Shown here one piece after another: positions 43,801 to 54,436 of a stretch of 64,000 nt of DNA (position 1 is its first letter; each line of letters begins with the position of its first letter). The notes under the pieces are model-generated. The model worked only from the letters and a program-made list of their open reading frames with translations. It made no database searches and was not told the DNA's origin. The stretch is from Dryocosmus kuriphilus (taxonomy: Eukaryota > Arthropoda > Insecta > Hymenoptera > Cynipidae), in assembly GCA_038277395.1 (NCBI GenBank), contig CM076197.1:79841951-79905950 (forward strand), given 5' to 3'. The position numbers and the translations under genes were made by a program.

Positions 43801-44378
43801 CTTCGTGTGGTGACTGTTTGCTTGTTGATGGTTGGGGAGCAGTTTCGTCATGGTCACTTTTGCTCGAAGACGCTTGTTTTGATGTAAAATAGTGAAGCAT
43901 TGTTGTTTTTTTTTCTCGTCGCAACTTGAAGCAATTTCTGTATTTCTTTTTCGGTATCTTCAAAACAACGCTCACTTCTTTTGAGGGTAGCCCACAGTTT
44001 GTTGACTTCATTTTGAATTAATGGTTTAGATTTCGTTGGATAACATTTACTATAAGCTTCGTAAAGCCTACTATATAATGACGAAGTAGACATGACTGCA
44101 AGTAAAAACTTAACCGAAAAATCTGGAATGATTTTTTGTTTTGAGAAAACCCATGCGGAACACAGACATGCTGCCACCTATCGTTCTTATCAGCGATCAT
44201 ATCAATGGCAGTACTTAAATTGGTCGGTAATGAGCAGAAAAATCGTAGCTGTAACCGAAAAAAAAATTTGACGTGTGACGTCACATATCGTTGACCCCCC
44301 CCCCCCCCTATGTCACATTTTGTCACAAATGACTGACCCCCCCCCCCTAAAAGTGTTACGTATTTTATGGACGACCCC
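40806..44378 (-). mobile_element. DNA transposon with GGGGTCGTCC ends, unassigned DDE family (3573 bp)
   Basis: The ends read GGGGTCGTCCATAAAATACG and the exact inverse. Subterminal blocks are also inverted between the ends: long C runs (25 C at about 40893), ATGTCACACTTTGTCACAAA against the same strand order at the other end (ATGTCACATTTTGTCACAAA near 44310), and GTCACGTCACAC against GTGTGACGTCAC. A predicted four-exon transposase gene fills the interior on the minus strand. The whole element is accounted for by ends plus transposase, with no other gene. It abuts the 3' side of an R4/Dong-like LINE. I could not place the transposase in a named superfamily from memory. Confidence 0.88.
41122..44093 (-). 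pseudogene. DDE transposase, four predicted exons, about four frame breaks
   Basis: Reading on the minus strand, exon 1 starts at Met 44093 (MSTSSLYSRLYEAYSK) and ends at 43787, with a frame break in an A-run near 43912. GT-AG introns are predicted at 43537-43786, 42892-43118 and 41454-41521. Exon 2 (43536-43119) is a charged helical region ending NKRGRPRVEG. Exon 3 (42891-41522) holds an HTH-like part (HEKLQTLGYTISRSALYLRL), a frame break near 42690, then the catalytic core. In the frame opening at 42602, Asp16/17 lie in WSQDDKARVPLG, Asp134 in CTTDGGPDENP and Glu178 in AFNRVERRMAPLSRELTG, a credible DDE triad. Another break lies near 41750. Exon 4 adds a C2H2 finger (ICKKCGLYRAS then THMQTLH) and an acidic tail after a break near 41285. 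Spacing of the last two motifs recalls the bacterial ISAzo13-type transposases; this is inference. Confidence 0.78.
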
Positions 44379-44413
44379 TAATAATAATAACAATAATAAC
44401 AACAACAAGAAAT
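44379..44413 (+). repeat. (TAA)n tract between the DDE element and the LINE
   Basis: Repeats of TAA and AAC immediately follow the transposon end. They may be the 3' tail or target of the adjacent LINE. Confidence 0.7.
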
Positions 44414-44564
44414 TACAAGAAACTATTTACAAATCAATAAAAAAAAAACAACCAAACGGCTAAAATGAAGTTAAAATTAATTGTCAAAAAAAATAAAAAT
44501 GCTTAAGGTGGCGTTGCCAAACCCTCCCCCGTGTACTCGGGATAGTCTTGCTTACAGAAGGCGA

Positions 44565-46914
44565 TTAGCCGCTATCATTGCTAACGCCCAAAAAACTCCG
44601 GACGATGCGGCAGGTGTTAAGCAATATCGCTTTCTGTATAAGATGTAAAAATTTCCCAGCTCCCAGGTCTTCCAAGTGCTGGATGCATCTCACGTGAACG
44701 TTCCCTGTGGAGGAGATTACGACCGGGTGAAGGGTGACCTTCTTCACCCTCCACACGGCCATGATCTCCTGCCTTAACTCCGCATATTTCTGGATCTTCT
44801 CAGTATATCGAAGTTGAATATTGTGGTTCAAGGGAAGACTAATGTCAATAATTCTGATATCGTCATCGTGCTTGATTCACCAGAGGACGTCTGTAAGGCT
44901 TACATTTCTCTAGCAAACCAAGATTTAGAGCGATCTGTTGGTGGATAATCCCAGCAGCATCATTGTGTCTACGGGTATATTCTTGCGAGGCAAGCATCGT
45001 ACAGCCATCAATGATATGCTCGATTGTCTCATTTGGATTTCCACAGAGGCGGCACTTGACAATAGCCGCCTCAATATTGAGGACGTGTTTTTGATAATTC
45101 CTCGTATTCATCACTCCATCTTGGATAGCAATAACGAACCCCACCGTTTCCGGAAACAGTTCTCCCCGCTTTAGCCAGAGGTTTGAAGCATCAGTATCCA
45201 CACATGGAAGATCTAGTACTTGAGGGTGCTTTCCATGCAGTTGCTTGCCGCGCTATTGAGCATTAATATGTTTTTGTAGTCGGCAACTGCAAGCTTCAGA
45301 GGAGTGTACAGGTCTACTCTACAGATGTAGTCGTAACTCGTAGAGTGGGATGTTCGTCCTGTTCATGAAGTATTCGCGCAGCTGTGCGTAACCTGTGAGT
45401 CACAAAGCCGTCGAGCATTCAAAATCCCTCTGCCCCCAAGCTTGCGTGGTAGGACTATTCTCTCCACAGCCGTCTTCTCGTGATGCATCCGATGTTCAAA
45501 CATTTTCAAGCGGATGATTCTGTTTAAAGCCTCAAGGTCCGTTTTGGACCACAATAATAACCCAAAGGAGTATGTTAGGAGAGGAATGGCAAAGGTGTTA
45601 ATTGCCTTGGTGATATTCTTAGCACTAAGGCCGGTAGACATGATCGAATTCAGTCGTCTCGAGATGGAAGTCTTAAGTGCCTCTTTCATTGTAGACAAGA
45701 GTGGTCCTCTTGCCTGCAATATACCGAGATACCTATACAAATCCCCAACAATCATCGTCTGTATCAGATCCTGATCATCCGTTTCCAGTGAAGTGATCAT
45801 CTCTCCACGTGATAGATGCAGTTTCCTGCATTTATCTAGGCTCAAATTCATCCTGATGTTATTGGAAAACTGCAGTAAGATGAAAAGGGAACTTTGCAGT
45901 TTAGACTCTGAGCCAGCATAAACCTGTAGGTCATCCATGTAAAGGAGGTGAGTGAGCTGAGATTCAGATACTCCCGCCATTATATTAAACCCCAAGGACT
46001 GAGTGTCCCTCGCAGCTCCACGACTAAAGCACCTGATTTTCGTGCACCATGTGCTCATGGCGTGATCCAAAGGTTGAATCACGGATGGACTGATCTTATA
46101 TATCCTGAGGACCTCAAGTAAATAGTCGTGAGGCACCGAGGGAAAAGCTTGCTTCTAGTCAATATAGGCCATGTGTAAATTACGTTGGTAGTGCTTTGCA
46201 TGTAGCACGACCGCAGTATCAATTGTGACCAAGTCCTTGCAAATACGGGAGCACAGCAATCCTTTTGTTGCTCTGTGAGGACGTTGTTCTCCTCACAGTA
46301 TTTATAGATGCCTTCGGATATAATAGCCGTGCGAGACACTTGTAGAGCGTGGAAAGGCAGGTAATTGGTCGATAGTCTCTAGGACTATTAGGATCTGGTT
46401 TTTTTGGTATCATATACGTGACTCCCTCTGTTATGAAGGAAGGCATAAGTTCCGGATTTTCTAAAATGGCCTGAAGGGCCCCCGCAAGGGCTGGGTGCAG
46501 AGCCACCAGATACTTGTACCAGAAACTGTGCACCCCGTCCGGACCAGCCGCCTTTCAGTTCTTCGCCCTCTTTAGGGTGCGAGTTACCTCAGAAGCTGTG
46601 ATAGATAGATTATCCATCGCAGGAATTTCTGAAACTCTCTCCTTTTCGAGGTTAAGCCACTGCGTGTCCAAATCACTTGACACATGATTGCCCCAGATAC
46701 CTGACCAATATCTAGCCGTCTCCTCAGCACTCGGGGGTTCACTGGCATTATTGATTTCCCCATCAGAAAGTTTACGGTAAAATTTCTTTTCATTTTGTAC
46801 AAAGGTCTTGTTGTCATTACTTCTCGCGGTAGTCCTCTTAAAGCGTCGCAGCCGCGCTGACAGCACCATCAGCCTCTGTCTAGAGTAGTCAATAACTTCG
46901 TCTAAGTCCTTAGA

Positions 46915-46920
<6 letters not shown>
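44565..46920 (-). pseudogene. R4/Dong-type reverse transcriptase-endonuclease, frameshifted
   Basis: Pieces in order on the minus strand: a pre-RT region (46962-46555; RFKRTTARSNDNKTFVQN); RT fingers (46533-46219; EGVTYMIPKKPDPNSPRDYRP then TCLSTLYK); NNVLTEQQK and the palm region, whose first aspartate box is in AYIDYKQAF-like sequence broken by a stop near 46155; then 46136-45363 with LLYMDDLQVYA (YMDD at about 45941) and thumb. The expected QGDSLSP region is damaged. The frame 45201-44863 has the CRLCGN then HIIDGC finger. After a frame break at about 44865 comes DDDIRIIDISLP, then EKIQKYAELRQEI and LHPVVISSTGNVH, typical of the restriction-like endonuclease end. It would copy its RNA at a nicked target; here it cannot. 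Confidence 0.85.

Positions 46921-46956
<36 letters not shown>
46916..46956 (+). repeat. (ATT)n microsatellite at the LINE 5' junction
   Basis: About 13 uninterrupted ATT units. The minus-strand reading is (AAT)n directly upstream of the truncated LINE coding sequence. Confidence 0.95.
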
Positions 46957-46959
<3 letters not shown>

Positions 46960-46960
46960 C

Positions 46961-47261
46961 ATAGACCAGGTCCTTTAGAAAGGATTGTGATAAGGTTTTT
47001 GTATCCATTAAAGGACCAATTCATGTCCTTAGTACCCAGACTCTTAGCAGATAGGTAAAGAGATGTTTATGTAAAAATGGGATTGATGTGTCCATTTTCT
47101 GTGCACACTCAACGCGCCGTGCTTCGAAACGCAGCTTTCGCAAAAAAGGCGCAGAATTGTTGTTAAAGGAAAGTGGCTAATAAAGTCAGATAGTACATAA
47201 TTCTTTAAATTTACCATGAGAATTCAGCACTCAACAACTACAGTGTTGTAATGTCGAAGAG
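46961..47261. other. intergenic; nothing recognised
   Basis: No gene. GTCCTTTAGAAAGGA and AAAGGACCAATTCATGTCC form small inverted motifs near 46970-47025. Confidence 0.4.
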
Positions 47262-47345
47262 CGAGGACGCAATACAATTGATCGATTAAACGAACTTACC
47301 TGTAAGTGAAGTTCGATCGCAATTATATGAAGTCCTCTCTCCGAT
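47262..47345 (+). repeat. stray DIRS-type terminal palindrome
   Basis: The core GATTAAACGAACTTACCTGT, then AAGTGAAGTTCGATC, matches the block after the DIRS recombinase at 21880-21915. The outer arms are GAGGACGCAATACAATT and the rough inverse AATTATATGAAGTCCTC. No DIRS coding sequence lies nearby, so this is probably a solo end or a remnant of another copy. Confidence 0.6.
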
Positions 47346-48122
47346 ACATTACAGCCTACCCAATTAAACAAATAATCCATTTGTTTATTTCCCCCCCTTT
47401 AATTTAGTATCATCGCTAGCTTTTCACTCTAAAAATTGAAGTTGTTGGGCGAGCGATGGGTGAGGGTGGGCAAGCGTCTTGCACTTTTTGGACTCTGAAA
47501 CGTGTGTTCGCCAATAGAAAATGCAAAATCTTATTCGATTACGCATAGCAAACTGTTATTTTGTTAGTTGGTATGAAATAAAAATCGATCTGGAAAATTT
47601 TTATTTCCGAACGTTGAAAACCTGGAAAAGGCCATGAATTTTGTTCCCAAGAACAGCTAGACACCCTGAGTATGTATCAGAATCAACTGAGGATCACCGA
47701 TTGTTTAATCCTACTTTAGTTACATTGTGCCAATTGAATTCCGAGTTGAATTCATATAAACCAAATTCATTCGAATTTAATGTCATCATTCAAGCTCTTC
47801 TGAAACTGAAAGACTTTCAACTTTCAGATTGAAATATTTTGAGTCTACAGATTCCTGTTACCCATAATTAACAACAGCTAGAGTTTGTTCCGTGCTAAAT
47901 TTGAGTCCATAATAAAATTTTTATTATCAGGTCTAAATAAGGTATATGAAATACGGAAGGTGAACATTGACTTTTATTTTGAAATCGAAATGTTTTTCTT
48001 GAGGAATCAGTTTAATCTGAGGGAGTTGCGCATTGACGACCTTGCCCGCGGCTCTGAAGTATTATGTAGTTTTCCACGTAAGGAGGAGTTAAGGGCATGT
48101 GACATGCTCAAATACCTATGTA
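47346..48122. other. intergenic; no gene recognised
   Basis: Frames at 47641-47832 and 47885-48202 have no recognisable domain; the second runs into the palindrome. Nothing else is seen. Confidence 0.35.
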
Positions 48123-48437
48123 TATTACCGACCTCAATTTTTCGGGTTTATCAAATCTTTTTCGAACCCAAAAACTTTTTTAGAAATAAAATATCGGTCT
48201 GAAACTTTGGGAAATGCATGAGAAGAAAACAAACTACGTTTATGTACTTTATTTGAGTAGGAATTTTGAAAAAAAAAATTTCGACGAAATTCCTACTCAA
48301 ATAAATTACACAAACGTAGTTTATCGTCTTCTCATGCATTTCCCAAAGTTTCAGCCCGCTTTTTAATTTACAAAAAACAAGTTCTTAGGTTCAAAAAAAA
48401 AAATTGATAAACCCTATAAAAATTGAGGTCGGTAATA
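48123..48437. mobile_element. palindromic foldback MITE (315 bp)
   Basis: The left arm begins TATTACCGACCTCAATT and the right arm ends with the exact inverse AATTGAGGTCGGTAATA. Inner arms match as AACTTTGGGAAATGCATGAG and CTCATGCATTTCCCAAAGTT, and AGTAGGAATTT and AAATTCCTACT meet at a short A-rich loop near 48270. Its right edge coincides with the TA at which the next mariner is inserted. Confidence 0.9.
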
Positions 48438-49761
48438 CGGGGTGTGATCAAAAAGTAAGGTGACTTTTTGAATTTCGCGGGAAGCGTACAGTCGATATTC
48501 GTTTTCTTTTTTTCTTATGTTGGTACACTCGTCCCAAACATATGTGCACAGTTTCAGCTATATAGCAATTCTTGTTTGTTTGTGAGAGGCATAAAGGTTA
48601 GAAGTGTTTTGCGTGCTCGGCGATTTTCTGCTGGCGAAAAAGATGGATCAAAGAATTTGCATTCAATTTTGTGTAAAAAATAGAATTAGGTGCTCCAAAA
48701 TACTTGAGATGTTGACAGTGGCATACGGTGAGTGTACTCTGAGTAAAAAAAATGTTTATAAGTGGTACAAGCTCTCTCGGGAAGGCCGAGAAGATGTTAA
48801 TGACGAAGCTCGCCCTGGACGTCCCAACACGTCAACAACTGATGAAAACGTTGAAGAAGTGAAGAAAATAGTGTCGGCGAATCGTCGAATTACCATTAGA
48901 GAAGTTGCTGATGATGTCGGCATCTCGTTTGGCTCGTGCCAAGCAATTTTCGTGGATATTTTGGGCATGAGACGTGTGTCAGCGAAGTTTGTTCCGAAAT
49001 TGCTAAATTTTCTACCAAAAGAACCGTCGCGTGAGCATTGATCAGGAGCTGTTGAATGACGTCAACGGCGATGCAGACTTGCTCAAAAGGATCATAACAT
49101 AGGCGATGAAACATGGATATATGATTATGGCGTCGAAACTAAGGCTCGAATCGTCCCAGTGGAAGCATTCTGGATCACCAAGACCAAAAAAAGCACGCCA
49201 AGTTCGACCAAATGTCAAGGTTTTGCTTACCGTTTTCTACGAGTATCATGGCGTAGTGCATCAGAAGTTCTTACCAAAAGGTCGTACAGTTAATAAAGAG
49301 TATTATCTTGAAGTTATGCGCCGTTTTCGTGAAACAATACGAAAAAAACGTCCGGAATTGTGGAAAAACCAGTCATGGTTATTGCACCACGATAATGCGC
49401 CAGCTCACACGTCATTGCTTGTTCGTATTTTTTCGGCCAATAACAACACAATAATCATACCTCAGACACCGTATTCACCAGATTTGTCTCCCTGCGACTT
49501 TTTCCTGTTTCCAAAACTGAAAAGACCCAATGAAAGGACGGCGTTTTGCGACGATTGAGGAGATAAAGACCGCATCGCTGGAAGACCCTAAGGCTATACC
49601 AAAAAGTGCTTATCAGAAATGCTTTGAGGATTGGAAAAAGCGCTGGCACAAATGTATTATATCCGAGGGGGATTACTTTGAAGGGGACAACATCAATATT
49701 GATGAATAAATAAATATTTTTTGATAAAAAGAAAGTCACCTTACTTTTTGATCACACCTCG
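48438..49761 (+). mobile_element. mariner element (1324 bp), same subfamily as 3766-5090
   Basis: The left end is CGGGGTGTGATCAAAAAGTA (one change from the 3766 copy) and the right end the inverse of CGAGGTGTGATCAAAAAGTA. TA flanks both sides (48436-48437 and 49762-49763). It is about 93-95 percent identical to the 3766 copy across the full length, so both came from a common burst. Confidence 0.96.
48643..49709 (+). pseudogene. mariner transposase, frameshifted
   Basis: Starts at the ATG at 48643 (MDQRICIQFC). The first 133 codons stay open: HTH region (SKKNVYKWYKLSREGR), linker ARPGRPNTS and second HTH (REVADDVGISFGSCQAI). Frame changes near 49010 and insertions around 49098 damage the first catalytic block (expected GDETW). 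The next open stretch (49139-49558) has SSQWKHSGSPRPKKARQV, WLLHHDNAPAHTS and YSPDLSPCDFFLFPKLK, keeping the second and third catalytic Asp with mariner D,D34D spacing (a Ser replaces the usual Ala in SPDLAP). A frame change near 49555 precedes the C-terminal EDWKKRWHKC tail, ending at TAA 49707. Less decayed than the 3971 copy but dead. Confidence 0.93.
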
Positions 49762-49763
49762 TA

Positions 49764-51880
49764 TAGGTATTAGAGTGTGTCACATGCCCCTAAGAAAAGT
49801 ATCTGTGTCGGAATTGATGTCTCGCTGATGTCAATTATAGTGACTTCCAGTTTGTTTCAATTGGACACGTAGCTTGGCCGAGTAGATTTGAATTCCATTC
49901 AATAACGTTTAGTTTATTCCCTGACAGAAGGGCTTCTCTATGAAGAGATACTTTGCCGATTCCTCATTCCTTCGCAAGGGGAAGGAATTCTTGGCATTCT
50001 GATGAATAAAGCAGCATTCAATGTTGCATCTTCTAATAAACTATTAATTATTGTAGTCGCAAGAATCAATAATTAGAGATCTTTATTTATACAAAACATT
50101 ACATTTTTATAAAGATTTTTGTAAACATCTAAAAGATCTATTGACCCCTGGCGAAGATTCGTTTCTATAAGGAGAAGTGTGCGTCGAAATCGAGATCCTT
50201 CATCCTTTTAAAGCGAGTCTCAAAGTATTCGGAATCCTGGCGCCAGGAACGTCGGCTTTTCGATATGGGGGAAAGAATGCGAAGAAGCGGAATAAACTGC
50301 ACGACAAAGATGCTGCTTGTGATTTAAAGACGCGCGGCTCTTTTCCCCAGATCTCGGTTTCTTCGCCAGGTTCGGTGGAAAGAGGAACTCGTAAAGAATG
50401 GAACGAACGAGGCGAAGGGCATTTAGGCCCTCGATGTATGCGTATTCATAATGAAAAAAAAAACTTCAATAAATATTAATAAATATCCATAAATTGCTTC
50501 GCGCTATTATTTTTGCCTCGATATTTACGACTTTAATCGGTTTTACTCCTTTACGTTGTTATTAACCTCCCAAAGTATCCCATACACTTTTCCTGGATCT
50601 TTTCATTTATATACAATATACATAAAAGAAAAAAATCATTAATATAGAAACAAGGGCCTATCTGAATTTTAGATTTAAATAATCGTGCAAGGATTGCTTT
50701 TAAAAAATGATTGGTTATTGCAATAAGATAGGGGCAATTAATTCAAACCCGAGATTAGCGTTCTCAGTTTTCACTTACAATAAAAGAAATCGATTAGATC
50801 AATTAAAAGTGTGAAATAAATTCAACATCATTTTACAGATCAATAGCTAATTAATTAAAGCAATCAAGAGATTAAATAGTTATCGTGACTAAAGTTTTCA
50901 AAAGTCTCTAACATACAAGACTAACCAGTTCAGCTCCAATCAGTTTGTAATAATCGATCCTATATTTTATCGACTTCATAATTTCTTGGGAAGTAAAAAC
51001 GAAGCTTGTTCACCTTGTGACATAAATAGTAAGGACGAAGAGCCTCTTCCTGATGTTATAAACATTAAAATAATCTAAAATATAAGCAAAATACTATCTT
51101 AAATTTTATTAAAAAAATTATCAATCTTAAATAATCAAAGTTTCTGACACAAGACGTGACCACTAAACCTAATAGTGCGATTAATGAAACAGGTGTCAGT
51201 GAATGCAAGTTGTGTTGTTGCTTATTGCTTTTTTCAAGGGCTTCGTGAGATCCTATGTAGGGCCAATTATTATTCAGGGTATGTACCCGCCAAAAATTAA
51301 GTAAGACTTATAAAGGTATGCAGCTGCGTTTAAGCAGGTGCCCTTTGCCGCCTCGGTACTCCCTTCTTTCCTTTATTTCTATTTTTCTACTTGCTTTTTG
51401 AGTTAAAGAGGCGTGCACCGTTGATTTGCTTTGCGTGTCTTTTCGAACCCATCGCATAAAGAGCGCGCTTACGCAAATGGCGTGCACGCGCTTCTTCACC
51501 ACCCATAATGACAGCAAAAAGTCACTTTACTTTTTTTTTCACCTCGTGACACTCACTTTTGTTCGTCACGATCCTGTCATGTAATAAACACCTTCAAACA
51601 TTCAGGTTTTCCGTTTTTATAATTGACGACAAATCAATAATTAGTACAATTAATGTTGATACATTAATTCTAAGAATTGTTGAATTTTCAAGTGTTTTAG
51701 TTTAGAAAATCCTTAATTATGAAAAATCAATTTAAAATATTTATTGCAAGTCTATTATTGAGATTTTTTTATTTAAAAAAATATTATTTTCGTAATTTTC
51801 TACAATTTATAACGATTTAAAAAAAGCAATTAATATGACAAATTGAAGCATTAAACTGAAGAATTACAAATTAAAAAGCT
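49764..51880. other. intergenic; no gene recognised
   Basis: A frame at 50177-50479 (MCVEIEILHPFKASLKVFGI) is in less AT-rich DNA but has no family resemblance. At 51517-51548 the string AAAAGTCACTTTACTTTTTT followed by CACCTCGTGAC resembles a degenerate right end of the mariner subfamily. No other structure was found. Confidence 0.35.
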
Positions 51881-51985
51881 ATAAAACTGTTACACCTAAA
51901 ATTCGTTGGATTAAATTCAATAAAATTTGTTTCGATTTAAGCAAAATTGATCAGATTTTAAGTTAAGTATGTTTGAGTTTAAGGA
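51881..51985 (+). mobile_element. half copy of the 37821-38026 MITE
   Basis: AAACTGTTACACCTAAAATT, AAATTCAATAAAATTTG and AAAATTGATCAGATTTTAAG follow the order of the left half of the MITE at 37821. The right half is missing. Confidence 0.55.
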
Positions 51986-52389
51986 GGTACTTTCGCAAAA
52001 TGAAAAACCGCATTTCTAACTGATTTTGAAAAATGTTGTAGAGGAAATGTATGTCTGTGTTCAGAAAAAGTTTTAGCATCGCTTATCGGACTTTTTATTA
52101 AGAAAATAAGTTTTGAAAATTCGAGTTTTTGTATATTAGCTTAAAAGGTAAGGTTATTTTCACTGATACGGATAAGATGTAGAATCACTTATAAATCGGA
52201 TTCGTAAATAAAAAACGAAGCAAAAGTACTTTGAACATCGAACTTCACAATGGCATCAACAAAATAGTAGGTTACCGGACTTTCAGAGAAGATATTCCAT
52301 GTGGAATATGTAAAATCCTCCTCAAAATCGCACTAAACAGCAAGCACCGTAAGAACGGCAACGTCGCACTCGATCAGAATAGTGTGCAC
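51986..52389. other. intergenic; nothing recognised
   Basis: No structure seen up to the foldback element. Confidence 0.4.
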
Positions 52390-52465
52390 TAGGGTGGCTC
52401 AAAATGACTTTCTTTTTTTTTGGCGACGCACCCCCTAATTTGTGATGTTCCCGGAGAAAAGAATT

Positions 52466-52503
<38 letters not shown>

Positions 52504-54436
52504 ATTTTTAGTGCTGCCTCAAGGGCCGCGCAAAATACATGGGACTTTACATGGGAAAATGATGATTTTTAGAAAAATGAGGTACACATTTCTGGGTCTA
52601 TAGTTAGCTTTCGGGACATTATCAGAATTTTTTGGGGAGTCTTCAAGAAATAACTTCTGATAAACAACTTTAAATTTCACCCCCCCCCCCCCCCTGCCCC
52701 CTCCAGCAGAGCCCCAAAAATGCTCCGAAAAACAAAAATGGAGAATTTTGACCGAAATTGGCACAAAAGAGTTTTGTTTTTTCATTTTCGCACTATAACT
52801 TGTTGTTACTCGATAAGAAAAATATTTTTTATCATTTGCAAATAATTTTTAAATGTTTAAAACAATTTATATTTGTTTAAATAATTTTTTTTTTTTCGTG
52901 ACAGCACATTACGAGGTTATTTTTTGCGTTTAACCAGACACTAAGACATTTTCAAGGATACTTATTTATGTTTCAAGTGGTTTTAAATTTTTTAAACAAT
53001 TTATTATTATTTATTTTCAACTTTCTCCAAAAAACAGGTACAGACCTCTAGTTTTTTTTAAATTTGCTCAACCTTCACGTTTGAAATTAAATATACACGA
53101 AAATTAGATGTCATGATACTATTTTTGCGACAAATTTGTTTTTGTTTAAACAATTTTATATTATTTATTTGTAACTTTCTCAAAAAAACCGGTGGAGAAC
53201 TCTAGTTTTTTTTTTAATTTGCTCAACCTTGTCGCTTAAAATTAAATATTTACAAAAATCTAATGTTATGCTATCATTATTGCAACAAATTTGTATTGGT
53301 TTAAACAAGTTTATGTTATTTATTTGTAACTTTCTCAAAAAACCCAGTGGAGGACTCTAGTTTTTTGTTAATTTGCTCAACCTTGGCCCTTAAAATTAAA
53401 TAGTTACAAAAATCTAATGTTATGCTACCATTATTGCAACAAATTTGTATTTGTTTAAACAATTTTTGTTTGTTGTAACAATTTTTTCCCAAAGAACATG
53501 GTTGATATTTTGTATCTTCCGTAAATAGTCCGTAATAGAGCCAATCTGCAAAAAAACTACACTTTTTTATCACATTTTTTTCTAAATTAGGAATTAAAGT
53601 TGAAAAATTGTTTAAACAATTACAAAATGTTCTCAGAAAAAAATTCTGCTTTAAAAAATAAAAAAATACAGCACTATTTACGGAATATACAAAATATCAA
53701 CCATTTTCTTTGGGAAGAAATTGTTACAACAAAAAAAAAAATTGTTTAAGCAAATACAAATTTGTTGCAATAATGGTAGCATAACATTAGATTTTTGTAA
53801 ATATTTAATTTCAAGCGACAAGGTTGAGCAAATTAAAAAAACTAGAGTTCTCCACCGCTTTTTTTGAGAAAGTTACAAATAAATAATATAAAATTGTTTT
53901 TAAAAAAACAAATTTGTTGCAAAAATAGTATCATGACATCTGATTTTCGTGTATATTTAATTTCAAACGTCAAGGTTGAGCAAATTTAAAAAAAACTAGA
54001 GGTCTGTACCTGTTTTTTGGAGAAAGTTGAAAATAAATAATAATAAATTGTTTTAAACAATTTAAAACCACTTGAAACATAAACAAGTATCCTTGAAAAT
54101 GGCTTAGTGCCTGGTTAAACGCAAAAAATGACCTCGTTATGTGCTGTCACGAAAAAAAAGATTATTTAAACAAATATAAATTGTTTAAACAAATAAAAAA
54201 TTAGTTTAAAAATGATAAAAAAATATTTGTCTTATCGAGTAACAACAAGTTATAGTGCGAAAATGTAAAAACAAAACTCCTTTCTGTCAATTTCGGGCAA
54301 AATTCTCCATTTCTGTTTTTCGGGGCATTTTTGGGGCTCTGCTGGAGGGGTTAGTGGGGTTGAAAATTTAAAGTTGTTTATCAGAAATTATTCCTTGAAG
54401 ACTCCTCAAAAAGTTCTGATAATGTCCCGAAAGCTA
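52390..54436. mobile_element. Mutator-like foldback, second large copy, right end truncated
   Basis: The left end TAGGGTGGCTCAAAATGAC and the following 700 bp match the left arm of the copy at 34684 closely (T-run, C14 run near 52680, CCAGCAGAG, GTTTAAACAA units of about 165 bp repeated three times at about 53130-53470). The right arm mirrors this to about 54436 (GTCCCGAAAGCTA), where similarity stops. The terminal roughly 100-200 bp are missing, so no 9-bp duplication can be seen. The 2-kb size shows an extra repeat unit per arm compared with the 34684 copy. Confidence 0.85.

Larger units (their letters stand above)
44414..46960 (-). mobile_element. R4/Dong-like non-LTR retrotransposon, 5'-truncated
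   Basis: The minus strand encodes a reverse transcriptase with a YMDD box, a downstream Cys/His finger and a restriction-like endonuclease, the single-ORF layout of the R4/Dong group. The 5' end stops within coding sequence at a (TAA)n tract (46916-46956). Dong of Bombyx is known to insert in TAA repeats, so this may be the original target joined to a 5'-truncated copy. The 3' untranslated part is about 44414-44564. The element is dead, with many frameshifts. Confidence 0.82.

Noticed and set aside
51517..51548. Mariner right-end-like string
   Set aside because: Only about 30 bases match, with a run of T in the middle, and there is no left end. It could be chance or a very old fragment.
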